From NCBI RefSeq assembly GCF_000308635.1, contig NZ_BAGD01000097.1:1-64000 (forward strand): 64,000 bases of DNA. The letters are read 5' to 3'. Shown here in pieces: positions 33,688 to 43,300 of the stretch. The DNA comes from Nocardia otitidiscaviarum NBRC 14405 (lineage in GTDB: Bacteria; Actinomycetota; Actinomycetes; Mycobacteriales; Mycobacteriaceae). The position numbers and the translations under genes were made by a program. Position 1 is the first letter of the stretch. Each line of letters opens with the position of its first letter. The notes under the pieces were generated by a model that saw only the letters and a program-made list of their open reading frames with translations, did no database searches and was not told where the DNA came from.

Positions 33688-34485
33688 ATGCTGGTGTGGA
33701 CCCGGCGCGGGCGCGCCGCCGTACTCGCCGTCTTCGCGGCGGTGGTGACGGTGGTGTTCATCGCGCCCATCGCCACGGTGGTGGCGGCGGGGCTGGCGGG
33801 ACGCTGGACCGGACCGCTGCCCTCGGATCTCGGCTTCGGCAATGTCGGTCGGGCACTGTCCGGAGAGCAGGCGGCCAGTCTGTCGGTGAGCCTGCAGACC
33901 GCGCTGTTGGCCGGTGCGGCCGCGCTGGTCCTGGGCACCTGGGCGGCACTGGCCGCCCGGGAAGCGCCGGAATGGTTGCGCCGCATCACCGATGCCGTCT
34001 TCCACGTGCCGGTGGCGGTGCCGTCGGTGGCCATCGGCCTCGGCGTCCTGATCGCCTTCAACGAACGTCCACTGCTGCTGGGCGGCACCAAATGGATTGT
34101 CGTCCTGGCACATACGGTGCTGGTGCTGGCCTACGCCTTCAGCGGCGTCAGCGCCGCCCTGGATCGGCTGGACCCCGGATACCGGCAGGCCGCCGAATCG
34201 TTGGGGGCGGGGCCGGTCCGGGTGCTGTTCCGGATCACCCTGCCGCTGCTGCTGCCCGCGCTCGGCGCGGCGGCGGGACTGTCGATCGCACTGTCCATGG
34301 GCGAACTCGGCGCGACGATCATGGTTTACCCCGCCACCTGGAAAACGCTGCCGGTCACCATCTTCGCGGCCACCGATCGCGGTGAGGTCTTCGACGCCGC
34401 CGCCAGCACCACGCTACTGGTACTGGTCACCTTGATCGCGCTGGTGGTGCTGGGCCGCCTGCGCGGCCGCGCCGCGCTGCGGTGA
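33688..34485 (+). CDS. ABC transporter permease, PhnV-like
   Basis: The 265-residue second permease has six predicted helices and an EAA loop YRQAAESLGAGPVRVLFRITLPLLLPAL. Start ATG 33688 with GGAAGGAG just upstream; it follows the first permease by 1 bp. It is the last gene of the phosphonate-type operon, closed by a 19-bp hairpin at 34502. Confidence 0.88.
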   Translation: MLVWTRRGRAAVLAVFAAVVTVVFIAPIATVVAAGLAGRWTGPLPSDLGFGNVGRALSGEQAASLSVSLQTALLAGAAALVLGTWAALAAREAPEWLRRITDAVFHVPVAVPSVAIGLGVLIAFNERPLLLGGTKWIVVLAHTVLVLAYAFSGVSAALDRLDPGYRQAAESLGAGPVRVLFRITLPLLLPALGAAAGLSIALSMGELGATIMVYPATWKTLPVTIFAATDRGEVFDAAASTTLLVLVTLIALVVLGRLRGRAALR

Positions 34486-34498
34486 ACGGGCCCCGCGT

Positions 34499-34873
34499 TC
34501 ACCCGTCGATGCCCTCCGCGAGCGCGCGGAGGGCATCGACGGGCAAATGATCGGCTTCCTCGATGAGGCCGCCGGCGAGGAGATACACCTCCGCCATCCG
34601 TACCGCGGCATCGCGCAACTCCCCCAGCGAGCGACTCAGTTCGACGCCCTTGTGCTCGAATCCGCACCGCAACTGCCGGGCCGAATCGAAGCCGCCGAAG
34701 CCGGTGAGGCGGTGCGTGCGCGCCGCCCGGGACCGCTGCGGTTCCACCGCCGCCGCGAATCGCAGGAAGTTCGCGGCGCATCCCCGCGCCGCGTCCGTAT
34801 CCATGCGAAACGCCCCGGCCGCGGCCTGCCCGCGGAATGCCGCAGCAGTCGAATCAGCTTCGTTCACCATCGA
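34499..34873 (-). CDS. small helical protein of unknown function (WXG100/EspC-like character)
   Basis: The 124-residue helical protein has no signal peptide. Its segment GFGGFDSARQLRCGFEHKGVELSRSLGELRDAAVRMAEVYLLAGGLIEEAD resembles small ESX-associated helical proteins of nocardiae, but no diagnostic motif (WxG, YxxxD/E) is intact, so this is only a suggestion. ATG 34873 has GGAG five bases upstream; ATG 34906 is an alternative. Its 3' end encodes residues within the terminator hairpin of the convergent phosphonate operon (13-bp gap between stops). Confidence 0.5.
   Translation of the reverse strand, partial: SMVNEADSTAAAFRGQAAAGAFRMDTDAARGCAANFLRFAAAVEPQRSRAARTHRLTGFGGFDSARQLRCGFEHKGVELSRSLGELRDAAVRMAEVYLLAGGLIEEADHLPVDALRALAEGIDG
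34502..34543. terminator. 19-bp perfect hairpin ending the phosphonate operon, inside a convergent coding region
   Basis: CCCGTCGATGCCCTCCGCG and its exact complement are separated by AGCG. It starts 17 bp after the permease stop. On the other strand it encodes the last residues of the small helical protein, so the hairpin is also a coding sequence. Confidence 0.8.
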
Positions 34874-35192
34874 ACTCCATTCGCGAGCACCGATGAATCC
34901 ATTCATAAGAAACCGAATGGTGTGTAGTTATGCGGTGGGCAATTGCGGTAGCCGCCTTGCCGAAAAACACAGCGATATGGGGTATTGCAACGCAATATCG
35001 GGTACGGGCGTGCCGCGCCAGTCGACCACGCGGCACGCCGGGCGGGGCGCCCCGTTGCGCCCGCCGTCTTGTGGCGGGCGACGTCCAACGTTTCGAGCGA
35101 GCTATTGGTCGGATAGACCGCTCTATTGACGTCTCCGCTGACGACAATGGCTCTGTAGCAATGCAATCAATCGTGTCAACGCATTTCGGGAG
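34874..35192. other. AT-richer intergenic region between two minus-strand small genes
   Basis: No gene is supported. The stretch is visibly poorer in GC than its surroundings. It contains a palindrome TATTGC-AAC-GCAATA at 34983-34997 and is likely to carry the promoter of the 34499 gene. The low GC and lack of conserved genes suggest acquired or fast-changing DNA. Confidence 0.45.
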
Positions 35193-35636
35193 TCACTGCT
35201 CAGGTAAACGGCGACGGCCTCCGGCCACGTCGATTACGAGATCAGTGTAGCCGTCAACGAGTTCGGCGAGGTGATACCAGTGTTTATGGGTATTGTCGCT
35301 GGCCGCACCCTCGTGGTCGATGACCTGGTTGGCCTCCACCCAGCTCCGGGCCATCCGGTCCACCACCGCGCCCAGACTCTCGGTGTGCAGGGCGGCCCCG
35401 TTGCGATGCTGCGGCAGTTCCCGTTCCACCCATTCGTTGATATCGTCAACGAGTTCGCCGCGCCGACAATCGATCTCGGCGGCAAGGAGCGGGTCGGCCA
35501 CTTGCGCGCGGCGTTCGTGCAGTTCCGCGAGCGCGTGCGCCGACCGGAGCAGAACCCGGTCCTGGAAACGCCGGCCCTGGAAGGCGCAGAGCAATTGCGG
35601 GGCGGTCGGCAGCCCGCCGGCTATGGACATGGTCAT
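35193..35636 (-). CDS. DUF4254 domain protein
   Basis: The 147-residue protein is largely helical and matches DUF4254 proteins common in Nocardia. It has LAAEIDCRRGELVDDINEWVERELPQ and TESLGAVVDRMARSWVEANQ, then HYHLAEL-like WYHLAELVDGYTDLV. Function is unknown. ATG 35636 has GGGAG nine bases upstream. It is transcribed divergently from the XRE regulator, whose palindrome lies in the shared gap. Confidence 0.75.
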   Translation of the reverse strand: MTMSIAGGLPTAPQLLCAFQGRRFQDRVLLRSAHALAELHERRAQVADPLLAAEIDCRRGELVDDINEWVERELPQHRNGAALHTESLGAVVDRMARSWVEANQVIDHEGAASDNTHKHWYHLAELVDGYTDLVIDVAGGRRRLPEQ

Positions 35637-35767
35637 CGCGACTCCCAGAACGTTCCCGACAACATCACTATTCGCACCAACATGATTGGTCTCCGGATTC
35701 AGCTGTACCGCTCATCGGATCGGTCGTACAAGAACTAGGCTAGCTGGATCATGCTCTTACAAATGCA

Positions 35768-35787
35768 AGAACGCAATACTGCGTTCT
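35768..35787. promoter_or_regulatory. perfect palindrome upstream of the XRE regulator
   Basis: AGAACGCA-ATAC-TGCGTTCT has 8-bp perfect arms and ends 29 bp before the regulator start. It is a likely autoregulatory operator in the DUF4254/XRE divergent region. Confidence 0.65.
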
Positions 35788-35816
35788 AACTCGTGCGCTA
35801 GGCGAAAGGGTTGGAC

Positions 35817-36686
35817 ATGGCAGGCAAGCGCACCGTGTTGACCGTCCGTTTGCGCAGACTCGCGGCGATGCTGGGCGAGCTGCGCGAGCACTCCGGACTC
35901 AGCAAGGAAGAGGTCAGCAGCCGTACCGGTATCAATGTCACCACCCTGTATCGGATCAAGACCGCCCAGGCGCGCCCGCAGCGCCGCACCCTGACGGCCA
36001 TGCTCGATCTGTACGGCATCGGCGAGCCGCAGCGTTCAGATGCCTTGCAGTTGCTGACCGACGCACTGAAGCCGGGTATGGCACGGCCCTTCGAGGCCGC
36101 CGTCGGCGAGGTGTACGGCGCGTACATCAACTTCGAGGCGGAGGCCCTGTCCGCCCGCTTCTTCCAGGCCAGCTATATCCCCGGACTGCTACAGACCGAG
36201 GAGTACGCCGACGCCGTCATGCAGACCTCCTGGCCCAAGATCTCCGACGAGGTGCGCAGTCAGCGGGTGCGGGCCCGGGTGGAACGCGCCAAGGTGCTCA
36301 CCAAGGAGGAGCCCCTCGAACTCTGGGTGGTGCTGGACGAGGCCGTGATTCGCCGCATGGTCGGCGGACCGGAGGTCATGATCGGGCAGTTGCAGCGACT
36401 GCTGGGCGACGCCGCGCAACGCAATGTCATCCTGCAACTGCTGCCCTTCGACGCGGGCGCGCATCCCGGCATGTCCGGATCCTTCGTGGTGCTGGACTTC
36501 CAGAACCCCGCCGACCCGGAACTGGTGTACGTGGAGGGCATCGCCAGCGACGAGATCATCGAGGGCCACAGCGAGGTGCGCCGCTACGGGGTGATGTTCG
36601 ATCAGCTGCGCGCCATGGCGCTGAGCCCGCGCAACTCCGAGGAAGTGATCAACCAGGTCATCGAGGAGCTGCGCCAGTCCACGTAG
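35817..36686 (+). CDS. XRE-family HTH regulator with DUF5753 domain
   Basis: The 289-residue protein has an N-terminal HTH (LGELREHSGLSKEEVSSRTGINVTTLYRIKTAQARPQ, about 18-54) followed by a DUF5753 domain starting at YINFEAEALSARFFQASYIPGLLQTEEYADAV and containing EAVIRRMVGGPEVMIGQLQRLL and the closing YGVMFDQLRAMALSP. This two-part layout is common in actinomycetes, where many copies regulate development or secondary metabolism. ATG 35817 is preceded by GAAAGGG. It lies 165 bp upstream of the NRPS operon on the same strand and is a candidate regulator of it. Confidence 0.88.
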   Translation: MAGKRTVLTVRLRRLAAMLGELREHSGLSKEEVSSRTGINVTTLYRIKTAQARPQRRTLTAMLDLYGIGEPQRSDALQLLTDALKPGMARPFEAAVGEVYGAYINFEAEALSARFFQASYIPGLLQTEEYADAVMQTSWPKISDEVRSQRVRARVERAKVLTKEEPLELWVVLDEAVIRRMVGGPEVMIGQLQRLLGDAAQRNVILQLLPFDAGAHPGMSGSFVVLDFQNPADPELVYVEGIASDEIIEGHSEVRRYGVMFDQLRAMALSPRNSEEVINQVIEELRQST

Positions 36687-36851
36687 ACGCACCGATTCCC
36701 CCGGGTGATCAATACACCTTGGGTGAGGATTCCCGCACCCTCGGAGAGGTGATCCCCCGCACTGAGGTTGCTGTCGGATGAACTCGCCGGCCGCGAGTCT
36801 GAATACATCCCAACAGCGCCACAGATCACCACATCCGAGGGGATGATATTC

Positions 36852-37316
36852 ATGTGCAAGCCGGTCGATTCGTCCGCAACACTGGTCGCTCTCCGCCCGG
36901 GCGCGACCGAGCCGGTCGCCGCCGCGCTCGACCCGGCTGCCATCGCGGTGACGGCGGCCGACTGCGCGCTCTCCTACGGCGAGCTGGAGCGCTGGTCCAA
37001 CCGCCTGGCGCGGATGCTGCTGCGGCTCGGAGCCCGCCCCGGCACCCGGGTCGCCATCGCGGGAACCCCGCGACTCGAATCGGTGGTCGCACGTCTGGCC
37101 ATTACCAAGACGGGCGCCACCCCGGTCCCGCTCGGCACCGAAACCTCCTCCGCCCGCGCCGATTTCGGCGTGACCACCAAGGAGGGCAAGCCGCGCACGG
37201 CCGACACCACCCGCTGGCTGGTGCTGGACGAGCGCTCCACGCTGGTGCAGTACCTGACCGGTTCCGACGCGCCGATCACCGACGCGGAACGACAGACGGC
37301 GAGGAAGGCGTCCTGA
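36852..37316 (+). CDS. truncated stand-alone adenylation protein (A1-A2 motifs only)
   Basis: The 154-residue protein equals the first third of an NRPS adenylation domain. It has motif A1 LSYGELERWSNRLARMLL, a core segment ending ITKTGATPVPLGTE (A2-like) and WLVLDE...DAPITDAERQ. It stops just where A3, the ATP loop YTSGSTG, would begin. It cannot adenylate on its own. ATG 36852 follows GAGGGG at good spacing. The NRPS begins 33 bp later, so it is co-transcribed. It may be a helper or docking-like piece, or a relic of a lost loading module; the clean start and stop argue for a maintained gene. Confidence 0.75.
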   Translation: MCKPVDSSATLVALRPGATEPVAAALDPAAIAVTAADCALSYGELERWSNRLARMLLRLGARPGTRVAIAGTPRLESVVARLAITKTGATPVPLGTETSSARADFGVTTKEGKPRTADTTRWLVLDERSTLVQYLTGSDAPITDAERQTARKAS

Positions 37317-37349
37317 GCCGTCATATCTCACCAGCACGCAGGACTGTTC

Positions 37350-40300
37350 ATGGTTTCGAGTTCCGCCCTGTCCCCCGCCCCGGTCGGCGCCGCCACCGGT
37401 CCGGCCGCGCCCTTCCCGCTGTCCGCCGCACAGCGCGGCATCTGGTTCGCCCAGCACCTCGCCGGTGACACGCCCGTCTCCATCGCCCAATACGTCGAGT
37501 TCGTCGGCGCGGTGGACGTGGCACTGCTGGCGGCGGCGGCCCGCCGGGCGGGTCAGGAGTTCGGCACCGGCTATCTGCGGTTGCTCGAACTCGACGACCT
37601 GCCCTACCAGGTCGTCGACACCACGCTCGACGACGCCATCGACACGGTCGACCTGCGCTCGGCGCCCGACCCGGAGGCGGCCGCGCACGCCTGGATGCGC
37701 GCGGAGTACACCGCGCCGCTGGACCCGCTGCGTGACCGGCTCTGCCAGGTCACCATGCTGCGGCTGAGCGAGGACCGCTGGTTCTGGTACTCGCGCTTCC
37801 ACCACATCGCACTCGACGGCGTCGGCGCGCTCACCATGCTGCAGCGCACCGGCGAGATCTACAACGCCGCCGCGGCGGGGCGCGAGATCCCGCCGGGCCG
37901 GGCCGAGGATCTGCGCGGGATCGTGGACGCCGATGCGGCGTACCGGAATTCGGACCGCATCGCCGCCGACCGCGAGTACTGGCGGGAGCATCTGACGGGG
38001 CTGGCCGAACCGGTGCGGCTGGGTCGTCACAGCGATGCGGTGGACGCCCATCCGCGGCTGCTCAGCCGCGCCCTGCCCGCGGATACCGCCGCCCTGCTCG
38101 ACGAGCTGGTGGCCCGGCTGTCCACCAGCGCCGCACCCGTCATCGTCGCCGCCTTCTCGGCCTTCCTGGGAGCGCTGACCGGTGCGCCGGAGGTCGTACT
38201 CAGCCTGCCGGTCTCCGGACGCACCACCGCCGCGCTGCGCCGCTCCGGCGGCATGATGGCCAATGTGGTGCCGCTGCGGCTGCGGCAGTCACCCACCCGC
38301 ACCGTGGACGAGCTGATCCGCGCCACCCAGAGCGAGCTGACGGCGGCGCTGCGGCGGCAGCGGTACCGGCAGGAGGACATCGTCCGTGACCTCGGCTGGT
38401 CCATGGACGAGGTGGGCTCGTTCGGGCCGACGGTCAATCTCATGCTGGTGGACAGCCGCATCCGGCTCGGCGGTGTGACCGGGCGGCTGCACGTGCTCAC
38501 CTCCGGACTCATCGAGGATCTGTTCGTCAACGTCTACCCCGGGGTGGGCGGCGAGAGCACCCACATCGACTTCCAGGCCAACCCGAACCGCTACGACGAG
38601 GCCGAGCTGGTGTCGCTGCACGGGCGGTTCCTGGCCTACCTGCGCTCGTTCCTGGCCGCCGGACCGGATACGCGGCTGGCGGGGCTCACCGTGCTGGCCG
38701 ACGACGAGCGCGAACTCGTCCCCGCACGCGGACCGGCCGGGACCGCGGCCCGCACGCTGCCGGAACTGCTCGAGGCCGGGGTGGCGCTCGATCCCGCGGC
38801 CGTGGCATTGCGCGCCCACGACACCGTGCTCACCTATCGCGAGGTGAGCGAGTACACCCGTCGGCTGGCCCGGGTGCTCATCGCCGCCGGGGCGGAACCC
38901 GAACGCGCCGTGGCGGTGTCGATTCCGCGCTCGGCGGAGTCGGTGCTGGCCATGTGGGCGGTGGCGCTGACCGGGGCCGCGTTCGTGCCCGTCGACCCGG
39001 ACTATCCCGTCGACCGCATCGAGCACATGCTCGCCGACAGCGGCGTGGTGGCCGGGGTGACCGTCGCCGCCGCGCGCGCGGGGCTGCCCGACCGGGTGCG
39101 CTGGCTGGTGCTGGACCACGCGGACACCGAATCCGCGCTCGCCGCAGCGGATTTCACGCCGGTGACCGATGCCGACCGGCGCTCGCCGCTGCACATCGAC
39201 CAGCTGGCCTACCTCATCTACACCTCCGGCTCCACCGGGCTGCCCAAGGGCGTCGGCGTGACCCATCGCGGCCTGGCGAATCTGGCCACCGGCTCCGGCG
39301 CGGCCTTCGGTGTGGACGCGGGCGCGGTGATGGCGCACGCGGTGTCGCCGAGCTTCGACATCTCCGTGGAGGAGCTGCTCGTCGCCTTCGCGGCGGGCGC
39401 GACCGTGGCCGTGGTACCGCCCGCCGCCTACGCGGGTGAGGAGTTGGCGCGGGTGCTGCGCGCGCACGAGGTCACCCACCTGAATGTGACGCCGGTGGTG
39501 GCGGGTTCGCTCGAACCGGAGACGCTGCCCCGGGTGCGCACGGTGGTGGTCGGCGGTGAGGCGTGTCCGCCGGAACTGGTCGCGCGCTGGGTCGGACGTC
39601 GGGTGCTCAACGGGTACGGGCCGACCGAGACGACGGTGACCGCCACGCTGAGCGCGCCCCTGGCCCCGGGTGATCCGATCACCATCGGCGGACCCGCGCG
39701 CGGTGTCAGCGCGGTGGTACTGGATCCCTGGCTGCGGCCGGTGCCGCCCGGGTCGACCGGTGAGCTGTACCTCGGTGGCCCGGGACTGGCGCGTGGCTAC
39801 CACCAGCGCATCGGCCTGACCGCGGAACGTTTCGTGGCCGATCCCTTCGCGGCGGGTGCGCGCATGTACCGCACCGGCGATCTGGTGCGCTGGCGGGCGG
39901 TCGCCGGAACGTGGCGCCTGGAGTACGCCGGGCGCGGCGACACCCAGGTGAAGGTGCGCGGATTCCGCATCGAACTGGGTGAGGTGGATGCGGCGGTGGC
40001 GCGGCATCCGGGCGTCGAGATGGTGGTGACGGTCGGCGCGAACACCCCGACCGGAGCCACAGCGCTGGTGTCCTACGTCCGCGCCGACCCCGCCGCGGCG
40101 GTCGATCCGGAGGCGGTGAAAGCCACCGTCGCGCAACACCTTCCCGGCTACATGGTGCCGACGGCGATCATGGTGCTGGACAGCCTGCCGCTCACCCCGG
40201 CGGGCAAGGTGGACCGGAAGGCGCTACCCGCACCCGATTTCGGCACCCGCGCCCGTGCCGGCCGCGCCCCGGACACGCCGCGCGAGCGCGCCCTCGCCGC

Positions 40301-43300
40301 CGTCTTCGCCGATGTGCTCGGACTGGACGAGGTCGGCGCGGACGACAACTTCTTCGCCCTCGGCGGCGACAGCATCGTCGCCATCCAGCTGGTGGCCCGC
40401 GCCAAGGCCGCTGGTCTGGGGCTGCGAGCCCGGGATGTGTTCGAGCACAAGACCGTCGCCGCCCTGGCCGCCGCCGCCACCGACGTCACCGCACTCCAGG
40501 TGCGCGAACTCCCCGGCGGCGGCACCGGCCCGATCCCTCTCACCCCGATCGTCCACGCCATGCTCGAGCAGGGCGACACCTGGCCGCGCTTCGCCCAGGC
40601 CGCCCTGATCGACCTGCCCGGAGACCTCGACCGCGCCCGCCTGGCCACGGCGATCCAAACCCTGGTGGACCACCACGACCTGTTGCGCAGCACCCTGATT
40701 CACCGCGCGAGCGACGACGCAGCGGCAACGGGCCGGGCGAACGGGTGGGAGTGGCTGGTGGAGCCGCCCGGGACGGTGGAGGCCGCGGCGCTCGTCGAGT
40801 ACGTCACCGTCGCCGCCGACTCCGAGGCCGACGACGAGCAAGCCGCGTTGCGGCGGGCCGCCGATCTGCTCGATCCGGCGGCCGGGACGGTGGCGCGGTT
40901 CGTGGTCATGGAGCGTGCCGAGGACACGCCGCGGCTGTGGATGGTGCTGCATCATCTGGTGGTCGACGGGGTGTCCTGGCGGATTCTGCTACCGGATCTG
41001 GCGCTGGCGTACGCGGGGGTGCCGTTGCAGGCGGTCGGCACCTCGTTCCGGCGGTGGGCGCACGGGCAGGTGGAGCATGCCGCCGAGCGGGTCGGGGAAC
41101 TGCCGCTGTGGCAGCGGATGGCGGCGACACCGCAGGGCGAGTTGGGGTTGCGGGCGCTCGATCCCGAATTCGACACGACCGCGACCATGGGGCAGGTCGT
41201 CACCGTCGTCGACACCGAAACTGCCTCCACCGCATTGGAACTCATACCGGAGCGCTTCCACTGCGGCGTGGACGACGCCCTGCTCACCGCGCTCGCGCTG
41301 GCCTGGGCGCGCTGGCGCGACCGCACCGATACGCTGCTCACCCTGGAGGGGCACGGGCGGGAGGATGTCATCCTGCCCGGCGCGGACATCTCCCGCACGG
41401 TGGGCTGGTTCACCAGCGTCTACCCGGTGGCGCTGGAGCTCGGCGAGATCGATATCGCCGAGGCGTTCGACGGCGGACCCGCGGCGGGTGCGGCGCTCAA
41501 GGCCGTGAAGGAGCGGCTGCGCACCGTTCCGGACAAGGGTGTCGGCTTCGGCATGCTGCGCTACCTCGTCCCGGAGACGGCGGCCGCGCTCGCGGACGCA
41601 CCCACCCCGCACCTGAGCTTCAACTACCTGGGCCGCACCGGAGCCGGTGGTGAAGGTGCTTGGCTGCCACGGCGTTTCACCGCCACTCAGGACGATCGCG
41701 CACCGTTGGCCGCCGTGGTCGATGTCAATGCCCTGCACACCGCGGCCGGGCTGGAGGTCACCTGGGCCTACGCCGCGCGCATCCTCACCGACGCCCAGGT
41801 GCGCGAACTCGCGGACCTGTGGTCGCAGGCGCTGGCCGCGCTCACCGCGCACGCCCGCGGCACCGGGGCGGGCGGGCACAGTCCCTCGGACTTCCCGCTG
41901 GTCGAGGTACCCCAGGACCGGATCGACGCGTGGGATCGCGACTACCCCGCGCTCACCGATATCTGGCCGCTGTCACCGCTGCAGTACGGGCTGCTGTTCC
42001 ACGCCCGCTACGACAACGACACCGCCGACGGCTACACGGTGCAGACCCGGCTGTCGCTGGCGGGCCGGGTGGACGCGCCCGCCCTGCGCGCCGCCGCCCA
42101 GACGCTGCTGGACCGGCACGACGTGCTGCGCGTCGCCTTCGTCGAAACCCCGGACGGGCCCCGGCAGCTGGTTCTCGGGTCCGCCGAGATCACCTGGCAG
42201 GAAATGGATCTCACCCAGCTTCCGGAGTCGACCGATCGCCCACGCGAACTCGAGCGCATCGTCGAGGTGGACGCGGGCACTCGTTTCGACCTGACCCGCC
42301 CGCCGCTGCTGCGCTTCACCCTGGTACGCACCGGCGCCGAGGCGTACACGCTACTCATGACCAACCACCACCTGATCCTGGACGGCTGGTCGACCCCGCT
42401 GCTGGTGCGCGAACTGCTCGCCGGATACCTCGCCACCGTCACCGGGCAGCAGGCCGGGCTGCCCGCACCGCACTCCTATCGCGACTTCCTGGGCTGGCTG
42501 GCCGAACAGGACGACGACGCCTCACTGGCCGCCTGGCGGGAGGCGCTCGCGGGAGTGGACGGGCCGACCCGCGCGGTGCCCACCCTCGCGGATATCGCCT
42601 CCACCGAGTCCGGCACGGTGTCGGCGGATATCGACGCGCGGGCGCTGACCCGGCTGGAGGACACCGTCCGCGCCACCGGGGCCACGGTGAACACCGCCGT
42701 CCAGGCCGCTTGGGCGCTGCTGCTCGCCATGCTCACCGGCCGCACCGACGTGGTGTTCGGCGGCACCGTCTCCGGGCGTCCCCCGCAGCTGAGCGGCGTC
42801 GAGGACATGATCGGACTGTTCATCAACACGCTGCCGGTGCGGGTGCGACTCGACCCGGCCGAACGGGTGGCCGATCTGCTGGCGCGCGTGCAGGACGAAC
42901 AGGCGCGACTGCTGGACCACCAGCACATGGGGCTGGCCGCCCTGCACCAGGCGGTCGGGCTGCCCGAACTGTTCGACACCCTCACCGTCTTCGAGTCCTA
43001 TCCCATCGACCGCGAAACCCTCTCGCGGGCACTGGATATCGCGGGCATGCGCATCCTGGACGTATCCGGCACCGATGCCACGCCGTATCCGCTGAACCTC
43101 ATGGTGATTCCGCAGCGCGACCGCGACGGCTCCGAATCCCTGCGCGTCTGCGTGAAATACCTGGCCGACCAGCTGCCCGAGGCCGGGGCGCGGCGGCTGC
43201 TCGACCGCTTCGTCGCCCTGCTCGACCAGATCGCCACCCACCCGCACCGCCGCATCGCCCAGCTCCAGCACTGCGATGCCGCCGAACGCCGGGCGCTGCT

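Noticed and set aside
35271..35738. Plus-strand open frame opposite DUF4254
   Set aside because: Antisense shadow; the minus-strand protein has recognisable family sequence and a ribosome-binding site.
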